Assembly (NCBI GenBank): GCA_022605955.1
Contig: JAKCOZ010000001.1
Location: forward strand, 17,600,146 to 17,664,145
DNA from: Rallus limicola
Taxonomy: Eukaryota; Chordata; Aves; Gruiformes; Rallidae
Length of the DNA: 64,000 nt
Direction of reading: 5' to 3'
In this document: positions 44,001 to 55,000 of the stretch, piece by piece
How the letters are laid out: each line of letters starts with the position of its first letter
Position numbering within the stretch: the stretch's first letter is position 1
The notes under the pieces: model-generated
What the model saw: the letters and a program-made list of their open reading frames with translations, nothing else
Databases searched by the model: none
Told to the model about the DNA's origin: nothing
Translations under genes and position numbers: made by a program

Positions 44001-46278
44001 AGATTATCTGAGCATCAGTTTCCTTGTCAGCAAAATAAATGGGATTTACTAGATTAAAATTAATTAAGGAATTTGAGAACATTGCTGCAGTGTGTCACAG
44101 AGGATTTTTTTTTCCATTCCATAGCCTATTTTAGACTTTATAAGCTGTATCAGGCATATGTGACTTTCCTCAAGTAATTTACAAGGACACATCATTAGCC
44201 TTCTGCAGATAGGCCAAAACAGTGGCACCAGGCAGGTTTGGTGATCAGGCTCATCGGTTCAATGTGCAGCTGCCACAGACCTACTGAACAAGTTTGGGTA
44301 CGTCATGTTCGTGTCTCAAATTAAACAAGGAAGATAGCATTTATCTATGCCTCCAGGATGTTGATAGGCAATGTTCAAAAGGAGAAGACATTCATGTTTT
44401 CAGCTGCCAGCCCTTTCAAGTTGTCCACACTGAATTCCTTTCTTACATGCTGCAATTCCTCCACTCTTTTGGACTCCCATAACCCAAATCCACCCCAAGG
44501 ATTAATCTCTCTCTACTGTCACACCTCTGGTACTAAGGACTCTAACTTCTTGTTTAACAACACTCTTGAAATACTTTTTTACTCTTTTTTGCTGTTGGTT
44601 TATTGCTTGAACATCCCTTCTTTAATCAAAGCAAAACCCTGAAGGAACCCACTTGCAATCTGGCTACTATACTGAACAGAAGATCCATAGGGCAAGTAAT
44701 GATTTGTGACATCTAAAGATAACTTCTACCCAAGCACAAAACTGTATCTGATGTACTCACTGAGGGAATCAAAGAGCATTCATTCTAGAAAGGGTAGGAG
44801 GTGGCTTCTTCTGGGAAGTGTGATGGAACATGTGATATTCATCTGGGGAATGTCAAAGATCATCTGGAGTTTTTGTTACAGATGGCCTGCCCTGGTGATC
44901 CTTTCCCCACCTTGCTGTAGTGCAACTCCCACAACACTAGAGTGGCACATCGCAGTGCTCCAACTCACATAATTTGGACAGTGCTTTGGGCAACTTCTAA
45001 AACAAGCAGCACTTATAAAAGCATCACTTAAAAGCAGCTATTTGCTGCTTTCCACCTGAGCCACAGCGGCCTGTTCACCCATGTGAGCACACCAAAACGT
45101 ACTGAATAAGGGACTGGGTGTCCTCCATGAAGAACAAAGCTCTGCACAGGTGACAAAATGCAAGACCGACCAAGTGCATACACTCCCAAACATCCCTTGT
45201 GTGAGCTGGAGAGTTTAAACGGGCACCATCTGTCCTAGGGAACCTGCTCTGGCAGGGGGGTTGGACTCAATGATCTCTCGAGGTCCTTTCCAACCCCTAC
45301 AGTTCTGTGAAACATCAACCCCAAGCACAACTAGAAGGCACTGAAACAGTGCAACATGGGAAAAGAATAATTTTAATTCTAAGTATTTTAAGAACTGCAT
45401 CTGTGTTCTGAGACTAGTGCAGCTGCTGGCAGTCTTGTTCTAACTGTGCCATCTCTTTGCTCCACTTTCTCAGGCTATGTCCTTCTATGTTTACCTAGTT
45501 GACCTGAGCACAGGGACTAACAGGCACTGTACGTCCATGAGCCTGCCAGGTCAGAGCGGACGCTGCTGATTTCCCAGCTGGAGCTGGTACTCTGCCCCGT
45601 GAGAAAGTCTGTGGTGCAGGGCAGACAGGTGCCCAGGGTCCCTGTCCTTCAGGTGGGGAGCGCTGACAAGATGAGCCACAACACCGCAGGGCCCAGACCT
45701 CCTGCAGCTGCCCCCAGCCACCCTGACACCTCAGGGAGAGGGGACCCCTTCCCGCCCAGACTGCAATAGGCTGCCGTGGCTGGAACCCAGCCAATGAGCA
45801 ATCCCCGCTGTGCCCCTCTGTAGGACCCTGCTCGTCCCGCACAGCCCCCAAAAAGGTGCGGGCGGGAATGGCCCCGAGCCAATCACGGGCCTCGGCTCTA
45901 CCGGGGGGCGTGGCTAGGACCGCCAGTCTGCGGCCCCTTTAAGCGAGGAAACTTCGCCTCACCACCTCAAGACCCCCTCGCGCCCAGATTGGCTGGCGGG
46001 GCCGCCGACGGAGCCGCCTCGAGCTATGCGCCCGCTAATGGTCAGCAGCACCCGTCAGTCAGAGCCCAGCTCTCCTCCCATTGGCCCACGCCCTACCCGT
46101 CCCGCCGCGAAGGCGGGGACCGCCGCTTCCCTGAGGAAGGGGTCCGGCCGCCGGGTGAGCGCCCCCGGGGGCGCGGGGGAAGGGTGAGCGAGCAGGCGGG
46201 GAGGGGTCCGGGGACGGGGGACTCACCGATGCGCTGCCCCACGGGAGAGCTGAAGGGGTTCCCCAGGAGAAAGTCCAT
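26060..46278 (-). CDS. TOM1: TOM1, target of Myb1 endosomal trafficking protein (complete, 15 coding exons, 494 aa)
   Basis: TOM1 is an ESCRT-0-like adaptor that binds ubiquitinated cargo, Tollip, clathrin and myosin VI on endosomes. Coding exons: 46227-46278, 38267-38351, 36516-36594, 36232-36381, 35991-36125, 35596-35742, 34539-34655, 33940-34073, 33147-33180, 32449-32557, 31313-31433, 28824-28899, 26651-26710, 26313-26349, 26060-26208. They sum to 1485 nt (494 codons plus stop; human TOM1 is 492), with AG/GT throughout and unbroken phase. Residues 1-155 ([17 protein letters not shown] to HTPQR) are the VHS domain. Residues about 217-305 are the GAT domain (IGKLRSELE to FLRHERFERLR). SLIDLG near 320 is a clathrin-box-like motif. 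Residues 423-433 ([11 protein letters not shown]) match the myosin-VI-binding segment. The protein ends KEDDAMFAL. Intron 1 (38352-46226, 7.9 kb) is the longest, with no gene seen in it. Intron 11 holds an unexplained open frame (separate entry). Confidence 0.96.
29408..29515 (-). mobile_element. CR1 3' end fragment in TOM1 intron 11
   Basis: The plus strand reads ATCATAGAATTGGTTTGGTT, then GGAAAAGACCTTTAAGATCA and ACTGCCAAGTCCAACCACTA. This is the reverse complement of a CR1 3' terminus, so the element has the same orientation as TOM1. About 100 bp, 5'-truncated. Confidence 0.85.
29792..29992 (-). CDS. Unrecognised 66-aa one-pass membrane ORF in TOM1 intron 11
   Basis: I do not recognise this frame. 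It reads [13 protein letters not shown], then a hydrophobic segment (residues 14-36, [20 protein letters not shown] and on), then a charged, aromatic tail ([14 protein letters not shown]) ending in NSST and a stop. Codon choice is gene-like: most third positions are G or C, with many TTC, CTG, ATC, AAG and GCC codons, unlike the surrounding intron. It is on the same strand as TOM1 but in no TOM1 frame. The Met context is weak (T at -3), and the open frame continues upstream to 30181, so the start may be elsewhere. It could instead be the last exon of a spliced nested gene: CTGAC followed by a pyrimidine-rich stretch and AG lies just upstream (AG near 29972-29977). No polyadenylation signal is obvious. 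Confidence 0.4.
   Translation of the reverse strand: MCVSAKQCLKHLKPFLPFFLISGMIAALYFILDAIVHSGPFTDEHFFEKFERRWPKPLASHRNSST
33198..33290 (-). mobile_element. CR1 3' end fragment in TOM1 intron 8
   Basis: The plus strand shows GATTCACAGAACTGTAGGGG, then TTGGAAGGGACCTCCAGAGA and TCGAGTCCAACCCCCCTGCC, the reverse complement of a CR1 3' end. It sits 18 bp upstream of the TOM1 exon 9 acceptor (33181-33182), so the branch point may lie in CR1 sequence. Confidence 0.85.
45217..45313 (+). mobile_element. CR1 3' end fragment in TOM1 intron 1
   Basis: It reads CTGTCCTAGGGAACCTGCTC, GGCAGGGGGGTTGGACTCAA and CCTTTCCAACCCCTACAGTT on the plus strand. It is from the same CR1 subfamily as the copy at 33198-33290 but in the opposite orientation. 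Confidence 0.85.
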
Positions 46279-46660
46279 CGCTGCCGCGCCGCGATCAGCT
46301 GACGCCGCTGCCGCCGCTCACGTGACCCGCGCGCGAGGCGAGGGCGGGCCCCGCCCGGGCCGCGCTGTGACGCCAGCGGCCGCCGCCCGGGAGGGGCGCT
46401 CGAGCCTGCCCGGCCCCGCGGTGAGTCCCGGCCGGCCCCACACCGCCGCTCGCCGGCAGCGATCGGCCAACGCGCTCAGAGCCCGAGCGCGGAGACGCGT
46501 CAACCACCCGCGCGTCTCGTCTTTCGCCGCCCCGCACCGTAACGCGACGAACGGGAACTGGGGCGAGGGGAGAGGAACATCCCCGGGCCGTCAGCAGCCT
46601 CTGAGGCACGGGAAACGTCAGAGCCCGCCCGCAGGCGGAGGGAGGGAGGGACGGACGGAC
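45860..46660 (-). promoter_or_regulatory. TOM1: TOM1 CpG-island promoter
   Basis: A CpG-dense block surrounds the TOM1 start codon at 46278. CACGTG at 46319-46324, about 40 bp upstream of the ATG, reads GTCACGTGAG on the TOM1 strand, nine of ten bases of the CLEAR (TFEB/TFE3) motif. CCAAT-type sites lie at 45873-45880 (plus), 45987-45991 and 46079-46083 (minus), mostly inside intron 1. No TATA box is seen. GGAGG/GGAC short repeats occur at 46637-46660. Confidence 0.7.
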
Positions 46661-46765
46661 GCCACCGAGGTCAGGCCAACACGAGCTGCCGGTAGCAACC
46701 GCCGGCATGGAGCACACGGCGCCCGCCAGAGATGAAGGACAGAACGCCAAGCGTTAACAAAACAC

Positions 46766-46771
46766 TGTATT
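46766..46771 (-). terminator. HMGXB4: Possible distal HMGXB4 polyadenylation signal AATACA
   Basis: TGTATT on the plus strand is the variant signal AATACA on the minus strand. The 400 bp before it (46780-47170) are AT-rich and 3'-UTR-like and stop abruptly at the TOM1 CpG island. Used as a signal, it would end HMGXB4 transcripts less than 500 bp from the TOM1 start codon. Confidence 0.35.
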
Positions 46772-47166
46772 CTAAGTACGGTACAAAAGAGTTTCTGTGC
46801 ATAACTGTAACGCAACCGGGATCAAACAGCACGGAAATAACAAAAATATAAAAAAACTCCTAAGTGTTGCCAAAGTTTCCCCTCTAGTACCAAATGCCAG
46901 GAGGATGCAGCTTATACAAAGTACAAATTTTAAACAAAAAAAAAATATACTAGGGTTGTGTGTGTTTTTCAAACTCCTCAAGAGTTTTCCATTGTACAGA
47001 CAACAAAGCTGAAGCTGGATCCCCTTCTGTTCTTCAAAAGCAGATCTACCCCTTCCCCATGATGCTATTAGAAAGACCCGGAAAGAGATGGTAATGCTGC
47101 ACTGCTTTAGTACGGGCCAGGATCGGGCCGCCTCCCTCCCAGGAGCATTTTGTGCTTTCACTTAAA

Positions 47167-47172
47167 TTTATT
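47167..47172 (-). terminator. HMGXB4: Candidate HMGXB4 polyadenylation signal AATAAA
   Basis: TTTATT on the plus strand gives AATAAA on the minus strand, about 1.9 kb past the HMGXB4 stop codon (49064). Confidence 0.5.
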
Positions 47173-47760
47173 CTTTCATTTCAATTCCAGGCTCAGAGGG
47201 ATGAGTCTTAGATTATTAAAACGTGTATGCTCTGGTCTGAGGCTTGCATTGCGAAGTGGTGTGGTGGTCTGAGAACCTTCTGCCCGCTCTGCTAACTGGG
47301 AAAACAAACACTGCGCTGAGAAAAGCTCCGTAAGAGAGAGTGTCTTGCACAGGCACAGCTGGGGAATACACAGTAAAGGGAATCGGGGAGAAGAACTCCC
47401 CTGTGCACATGAGGATGTAATTTGAACATGATTTGGAGCTCAGCCACAACAAGGGACAGCTTACTTTCAGCTGCCCTGAAAAAACAGAAGTAAAAAAAGT
47501 GCACTTCTGTCATTTTAAAACTATTGTGTTACAAGGCTGGAAAGGCAGAGTCAGATTATATATTTCAGCTGTTCTGCCTACCTTCACAAGATCTCCTGTT
47601 TCTACAAACACTTGGAACCTTCGTTGTGTTGCCCCGTACAGCGCCAATGCTTACTGCTGCACATCCAGCAGGCTACTGCAGGAAGCTGGGTGAGGCAAAC
47701 TTGATTTGTACTTTCCACGCACTGTTGCTGGAAGAAGGGATATTTTGCTTTTAAGTTATG

Positions 47761-47803
47761 TGTGTGTATATGTATATATATACACACACACCCCCCCACA
47801 CAC
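47761..47803. repeat. TG/TA/CA compound microsatellite
   Basis: TGTGTGTA, (TA)n, (CA)n and a C run form a short, partly self-complementary dinucleotide repeat in the presumed HMGXB4 3' UTR. Confidence 0.85.
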
Positions 47804-48554
47804 CGAGAAATATACAGGATAAATTAAAATCTGTTACAGATACTGGTAAACATTAAATACATATGATGTGAACACCACATATGCATCCATACAGCCACAT
47901 AAAAGCCTATGTGAGAATCAAGTGCTCTCCTGTGGCTCGTCTTCTAGAGGAGCAGAAAACCAAACACCAGTTATGTGGCTAGAAGGCAGGGGAGTTGGTT
48001 CCATCAACCCACACGTGTCTTCCTCAGCTGTAACTGCTTCCAACTGGTCATTAGTCACTGCCTCACAGCAGCACAGCGGTTCTTTCAATACTGCTGGTGA
48101 AAGGGATGGGGGATCAGCGACCTCAGAAATCAAAGCTGTCTCTTCTCAAAACAGATGCAAGATGAGCAGAAGCAATCCAAATTTTTCCTATCTGCTTCCA
48201 TGCTTCTCTCCATCAATGCAGGTTGACCATGCCCTGGAAAAATCAGTACGAGGTCCATTCTCTCAAGCCAATGCAGTTGGTTGATAGATGATGCCAATGA
48301 TGATTTGGGCACAAGTCCGCAAGAAAAGATTAAATTCATTGTCACTATCCACTTGACTTCAAACTCCAACTACCAGACCAGCCAGCTGATGCTGACTGAA
48401 GAGGGTGGGTTGGAAAAAGTGACCAAGAGGCAAGGTCCTCTGTGTCTTTGATAGCTATCCAGCCTTCCCCTCAAGCAGATTTGAGACTGAAAAACAGAAA
48501 TAGGGCTGGTGAAGAGTTCAGTTCTTTTCCTTGGTCCAAAATACCATTTCTACT

Positions 48555-48780
48555 TGCCCATGGAATATCAGTATACTTTAGGTCAGAAGGGCTATCAGGA
48601 GGTCACCCGGTCCATCCCCCTGCTTAAAGTCCAACTAGAGCAGGCTGTTCTTTCAGGTTTTGAAAATCATCAAGGACGGAGAGTCAACAACTTCTCTGGG
48701 CCACCTGTTTCCATGACCCCTCTCATGGTGACGTTTTTATATTGAGAAGCCCATTCTCTAGCTGCTGCCCCCACTAGAAG
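48555..48780 (-). mobile_element. Old, diverged CR1 fragment in the HMGXB4 3' UTR region
   Basis: The plus strand keeps the CR1 order in reverse: AGGTCAGAAGG, AGGAGGTCACCCGGTCCATC, CCCCTGCTTAAAGTCCAACT, GAGTCAACAACTTCTCTGGG and CCACCTGTTTCC. Many mismatches imply an old insertion. It lies about 280-510 bp past the HMGXB4 stop, in sense orientation. Confidence 0.75.
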
Positions 48781-49063
48781 ATAGGAGTTTAAGGCGAGTA
48801 TCACAAAAGCTTTCTAAATTTTTCACACAAAATACTTTCAGATTGGAGGACAGTTCACCCACCAACACAAAAGGGTTTTTGTCTCAGCTTAACTTCACAA
48901 CTTTTCATGAAGTAGAAGTGAAATAGTTACAATCCTATATATATACTATACAGATATAAAACTTTAAAACCCTACACATGGAGCTCTTTGGGAGTGCCAG
49001 CGTAGCACATAGGTACCCAAGTCAGTTATGCAGAGGTCGAGTACATCCCACGATCCTTTTCCA

Positions 49064-52000
49064 TCAAAGTCCAGGCATGATGTAGGCGATGTTGTCTAGT
49101 GTGTTGGACTGGGAAAGGAAATTCAGTATTTTTTAGTGTTAGGTAATGACTCAAAATCCTTAAAAAATAACAAGAGATCAGGGTACTCGATATGTTCACT
49201 TGTCTTGCAAGTTATCATATAATGAGACAATCACATGATGACAAGTTATCAACATGTCATCATGTGATGACTTCTAAGACAGTAGTCATAAACACCACTG
49301 CTAGGCTTAGTAAGTTAACTAAATATAAAGGTAGCCTTAGTATTTGTAAGCACCTGGGAAAAAATGACAATTCTTGAGGCTCTCCTCAAGTGAACCCCAT
49401 CTTGGCATTTGAAACAAGAAGCCACATCAGTCAAGAAGCCCTATCACCTCAACCGCAGTAAAGACCAGTGATTAAAGACTTGAGCAAAGCCATTGAAGTT
49501 GTAGCATATTAAAAAAAATACTTGACTTTACACTCATGTGGTCTTTATGAAACACCGTAGTTTAAAAGTAAAGAGAACACCCCTCCCCCTCTAACACACT
49601 CACTAATAGGGTGTCAGGTGGGAAAAAGAAGTGCCCTCCAGTTTCCCTTGTGAATTGTACTAGAATTCTGAGAAAAAATCCTTCTCGTGCACAACAGAAA
49701 ACAAGACCCAGCAGCATATTATCTGTATGCTCTCCAAATGCAGTATTTCTGTAAGCTCCAGCCTGTGCCTGGATGGTTGAAGGACGCCTCAGGAAAACCA
49801 CCTTTTAACTGGTGAAGACAGAGGAGCTACATCTGTACCAACTGCCATACCCGCATTAAACAGTGCCACCTCCTGACTGAAAGCAGGAATTGCATCCTAC
49901 ATGCTACATGAGCAACAACTTTGTGTCTTAAAACACCACTGCCCTTGTGCATGTGATAGTAAAAACCAGAGTAATTTATTAGCACGTCAGAATACTGGTT
50001 CTCAGGGATGAAGGGCAAGTGCCTTAATCCACCTAAAACTACACTGCTCCTAATAATAAGTTGTTCAAGTTTCCAGTATATGCCCCATTAGTTGTGTGGT
50101 GTTGGTGCTTTGAATGCACTTGGCAAGCAGGAAGGAAAAATGTATAGGATGTTTTTCCACAGCTTAGGATGGGAACACCCTGATGACTCAGCTTTTGTGT
50201 AGACAGCCCGTTTGTGGGAGCTCACAGCCTAAGCTGTCAACTTTGTTGTTGTTGTTAACAGTCCTTTCTCAGAATGAATCTATGTTTGGGCTGCTTCATT
50301 ACAACATGCCAATTCATATCCCATTTCTGTTGGTCTGCCTGCTAGATTAGTTTTTAATCTCTTAACTTTTGCAGGCAGTATATTTTCACTCCTCTACTTC
50401 TCATGCATTCTGCTGGAGATATGGCTCCCAGTTCCTTTTATACTGCTGCTGTCTTAATCTATGTCCACCTCACGGTACATATATGTCACAACCTGTTGCT
50501 AAATCAGGGCTCAATAGAAAGCATAGGTTGAAGTGGAAAAGAACCTGTAGTTGCATTATTCCTTAAAACACAGACTATTTTCCTTTCCTCAGAGAAGGTC
50601 ACAACCCCTTGTAAATCATATTAGGAATCCTGGGATCACAAGTTATTTCTTATGCTACTAAATGAAAACCTGATTGTGTAATGCACAGCAGCTAGCAGGT
50701 GCTTTTTATTTTTCATGGAAAATCAGCACTATCAAAAGTACTGGTATGTGTAAAGGTGCTTTTATGTAATTCAAAGGGATTGATTCAGGCACTGAAACAG
50801 GACCTACATGCACTGCAATCAATGGTACAAATATGAGGTCAGTTCCAGTTGGGAGAAAAAAAGTTGCATAATACCATATAACAGAAACATCTCAAAGAAC
50901 TTCAAGAAATATTCCTCTATAAAAGTGTATGACTAAGACAGTTTTCTTATTGCACTGGAATTATAATTCCATAAAAACAATTAATCAAAAACACCAGCTC
51001 GACCCCACTGAAATGAACAGTGGAAATTACTACAAGAAACTCACCAGAATGTGCTTAGGGCAGCCATTCAACTCTGGTAGTTGTGTGGTGAGACACGTTA
51101 ATGGGCCCAAAGCACAGATGATTGAATCCAGAAGTACTGATAAACTTCCTGAAACAGCCACCATTCCCTAGAAAAAGGAAAATAAAAATGGATAGGGATG
51201 ACTAGTGGAAATTAGGGTTTATTCACAACTGTATTGCTTCTCATACAGATACAGTATCTTCAATCTTGAGCATCTCTAGTCCAGATCCACGATTTACAGA
51301 GTAACAAAACTAAGCCATGCACTTGGCAGACAGATTGCGGGCTCAAAAAATTCAAGAATTCAGTAGGCAACATACTGATGTAGGAAAAAAGAAGGGAAAA
51401 CAAGAAGTCACAAAATAACAGAAACTGGAACAGAGACTGGCAAAGACAGCAAGGAAGTACCTGATCCAAGGTGAGCATAGAGAAGACCAAACAGTTTACT
51501 GAACAAAGAACTGCATTCATGGACCTAGAGCTGCAAAGGACCTGTCTGTCTTTGATACCTACTGTTTACTGAGAACAAGGCTTTCTAGTTCATTGAAAAC
51601 AAACAGAAATGCATCAAAGAAATACAACAGACCATCTCTAACTTCTCCTCCTAACAGAAAAGCATTGGCTAAACTTTTAAGTAAAATAAAATACCAATGT
51701 CCCCAAATCCTGTGTATAGATTACATGACATCACTGGCTAAAGACTCACCTCTGTTTCCTGCAGCCTGTGTCCAATGAGGCTCAGGGATTCACCCAGCAA
51801 CTGTAAGTGTGCAGCTACATCAATAGGATCTGTGTCAGGGACTTTGGCTGGTGAGGAAGGCACCGCCACGGTGCTGGTGGGGGATTTCTTATGAGGGGAA
51901 GTTACTCCTGTTGGAGAAGCTGGAAACACTCAAATTAATTCCATATTTTCCTCTCTTATTCATTTTACTTACAAGGCTATTTACTTAGTAAAGTTCAAAT

Positions 52001-55000
52001 CTCAAAGGCAAGAAATGCTTAAAATAGTTCTGTGGATCAGGTCCTGTGGTCTTTGAAGTCAAAACTTTCCTTCTATGTGTGCAAAGGATCTACCTCAGCT
52101 GAATGCAATCTGGGAGATTTGGTTTGGGATATTTAGTAACCAGAGATACCAAGCCAAGAACAACCCTTTTTTCTCTTGCAGCAAGCTAATCCCACTAGAA
52201 CTTTCCTATTCCCTCTTTTTGGTTTACATTTCAATCCCTAAACTTCTAAAAACATTCTACAAATTAAACAAGGATTTTTTTAAAATTGCTGACACCATTC
52301 TCACTCTCACAGAAACATTGTTTTTGAGTAATAAGAGTTAAATGTCAAAGACTTGTAAGAAAGCAAGTAGGGCTGTCAATCAGCAAAGGACATTTTTTCC
52401 TTATTCCACAGGCAACACTATCTGCCCTGTCCAAGAAAGAAGACCAGATCAAATGAATCGCAACAATTACCTTTTATTTTTGGTGCACCATCTGAAGATG
52501 ATGCCTTTCTCTTCACAGTGGTGGCCTCTGCTTTATTCTGCTTGTGTTGGAGATACTGAGCTTTCTGTTTCCAGATCTGCAGTTACCATGGTATGAAAAG
52601 AGAAATTCATAACATTAGGTAATTCTGTCACCTGGTGCCAGGACCTGGAGGCAGAATGATGCTGCATAGCTAACTGGTGAAGCATTGCTGTGAGAAGAAA
52701 ATGGACGCTTTTATAATCACAAGGGGAAGGTTTGCATTCTTGCTATCTTCACATACACTGAGGACATCAGTAGCATTTTTCAAGGTATGGTAGCAATGCT
52801 ACCAGCATGTTCTGACCTAAGCCCCTAATTTACAGGAATAATTTTACAAAAACATGTCATACACACTCACCAGTTTATCCTTCTCAGGTAGCTGCTTCCA
52901 CACTTCTGCCAGTTTTTTACTTAGCTCTCCGAAATCTGGCAGAAGGAAATAAGAAAAATGTTTAAAACAAAAATTTAAAACAAATGAAATCACAAAATCA
53001 CAGGGAGAACATAGGAAATTCACTGGTCCATGCATAGACCTTTAGGACGCAACCCATTCCACAACTGGAACTCTCCACACTGTCCTGAAAATGACTGTGT
53101 ATTCCCACTACTGTTACCGGGAATATGGGGTCACACATCTATATACAACAAAGTGACACACTGAAGGTTACTCTTTAAGAAGAGAGCACTAGAAATTCCT
53201 TTATCCAGATTCACAGCTTGGTTAAAACTTAATGTAATCAAATAATGAAATCCACTCCTGTCCCCTTTGCCACCTCTTACTCAAAGAAAATTGCATATTC
53301 TTTGCATTCTGTCAAAATTAAGAGATTGGTATGAAACAGAGATGATATGTTCTGCTAATTAATCCAGCTGGTATGTAATCAAGAGAAGATGAGGCTAGAT
53401 TATTCTCTCACCTATTCCAGGGTGCTCAGACACAATAGTTGTACGATATTCCTTACAGAACACTTGATAGGCAGACATGTTTTTCTTCTTTGGCTAGTCA
53501 GAAGAAAAGGAAACAAAGATTTTTAATTATAATGAGAAATACTCAAATTAAGTAAGAATTTAGCATTTATTATTGAAGACTTAAAGAAAGATGTTGTGCT
53601 TAGATCAGGAGCCTAAAAAATGCAATGTTTTACCTGTTCCAGCTGAAATGACTGTTTATAAAGGCACAGGAAACAGCCTGAACCAGTCTTAGTACAAAGC
53701 TTATCTCACAACAACTCTATCAATGCATTTCATTCATAAGTTACAACAACCTGCTATTCTAAATCCAGGATCAACATACAATTCTGTTAATATATCTCAG
53801 TTTTAAAACTTGAAATAATGATAAAAATGTATCTGTCAGACTCTTCACAGTACCTATCACAGATTTGTCAAAACAACTCAGTCCTCATCATGATGTTTTG
53901 TTCCGTCCCTCACATCCTCACGGAACACTTCACACTGGCAGGAAAACAGTCTAAGTACACTGACAGCAGAGGCATAAGCAGTTGCCGAGCTATGATAAGA
54001 GAAAACATACCAAATAGAACAGAATCATGACTGAACAAATTTGGGCTACAGCTGCTCATTTCCTGACACAAAGCAACTTGTGTCTCTATGAAGATACAGA
54101 AGCTGCTTTTCCCCATTTATACACTTACAGTTATATCACCTGTAAACTCATTCATACGCTCACTACCATTTTTCCTACTCATATTTTGATACATTAACTG
54201 TGGAAAACTGGATACAGGGCAAAACTGGGAATGTTATAGCCTAGAAGAATTAAAATTGAGTACAGGAGTAAATGGGTAAATATCTTCACTTTTCAGGTTA
54301 AAGCTCAGTTCCTTTTTACAGTAATTGTGACAATGGACTAGCTCCTTAAGCGGATCTGGAAACAGACAGAACCAGTTACCTAAGAAATGATGCAGTTCTG
54401 CCTGGTACTTAACCTGTACCAAGCAAATCAAATATAAACTTTTCAAAGAATGTCTATTTGCTTAAGTCTGCCTGTGCCACAAAATGAGAATGATTAATAT
54501 TCCTCTTGCTACAAACAGAAACCACAGTTGCTAACACGTTCTTCCAAACATGCTTCAGTGAAACCATCGATCCTGGTATTAGTTACTTGTTTCAATTCAG
54601 CATGCCTTTATAATGGAGAGCCTGATTTGTCATAAAGCAGTACCCAATTTCTATTTTCCCTCCATTTTTTTTACCTTTTCTCTTTCCCTTTCCTTTTCTC
54701 TTTCCTTTTCTTTTTCTCTTTCTTTTTCCTTTTCTCTTTCTTTTTCTCTTTCCTTGTCCTTTTCTCTTTCCTTGTCCTTTTCTCTTTCTTTTTCCTTTTC
54801 TCTTTCTTTGTCCTTTTCTCTTTCTTTGTCCTTTTCTCTTTCCTTGTCCTTTTCTCTTTCCTTGTCCTTTTCTCTGTCCTTGTCCTTTTCTCTGTCCTTT
54901 TCTCTTTCTTTGTCCTTTTCTCTTTCCTTTTCCCATTTCTCAGCTTTGTCCTTCTCCTTGTCTTCCTTTTTCCTCCTCTTCTCACCTTGACCATCTGAGT

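Noticed and set aside
45989..46750. Long frames on both strands at the TOM1 CpG island
   Set aside because: Arg/Ala/Gly-rich shadows of CpG-dense DNA; the only supported coding part is 46227-46278.
54613..54990. Plus-strand Ser/Leu/Phe-rich 125-codon frame
   Set aside because: Reverse strand of the HMGXB4 charged coding repeat; CTTTTTCTC-type DNA stays open by chance.
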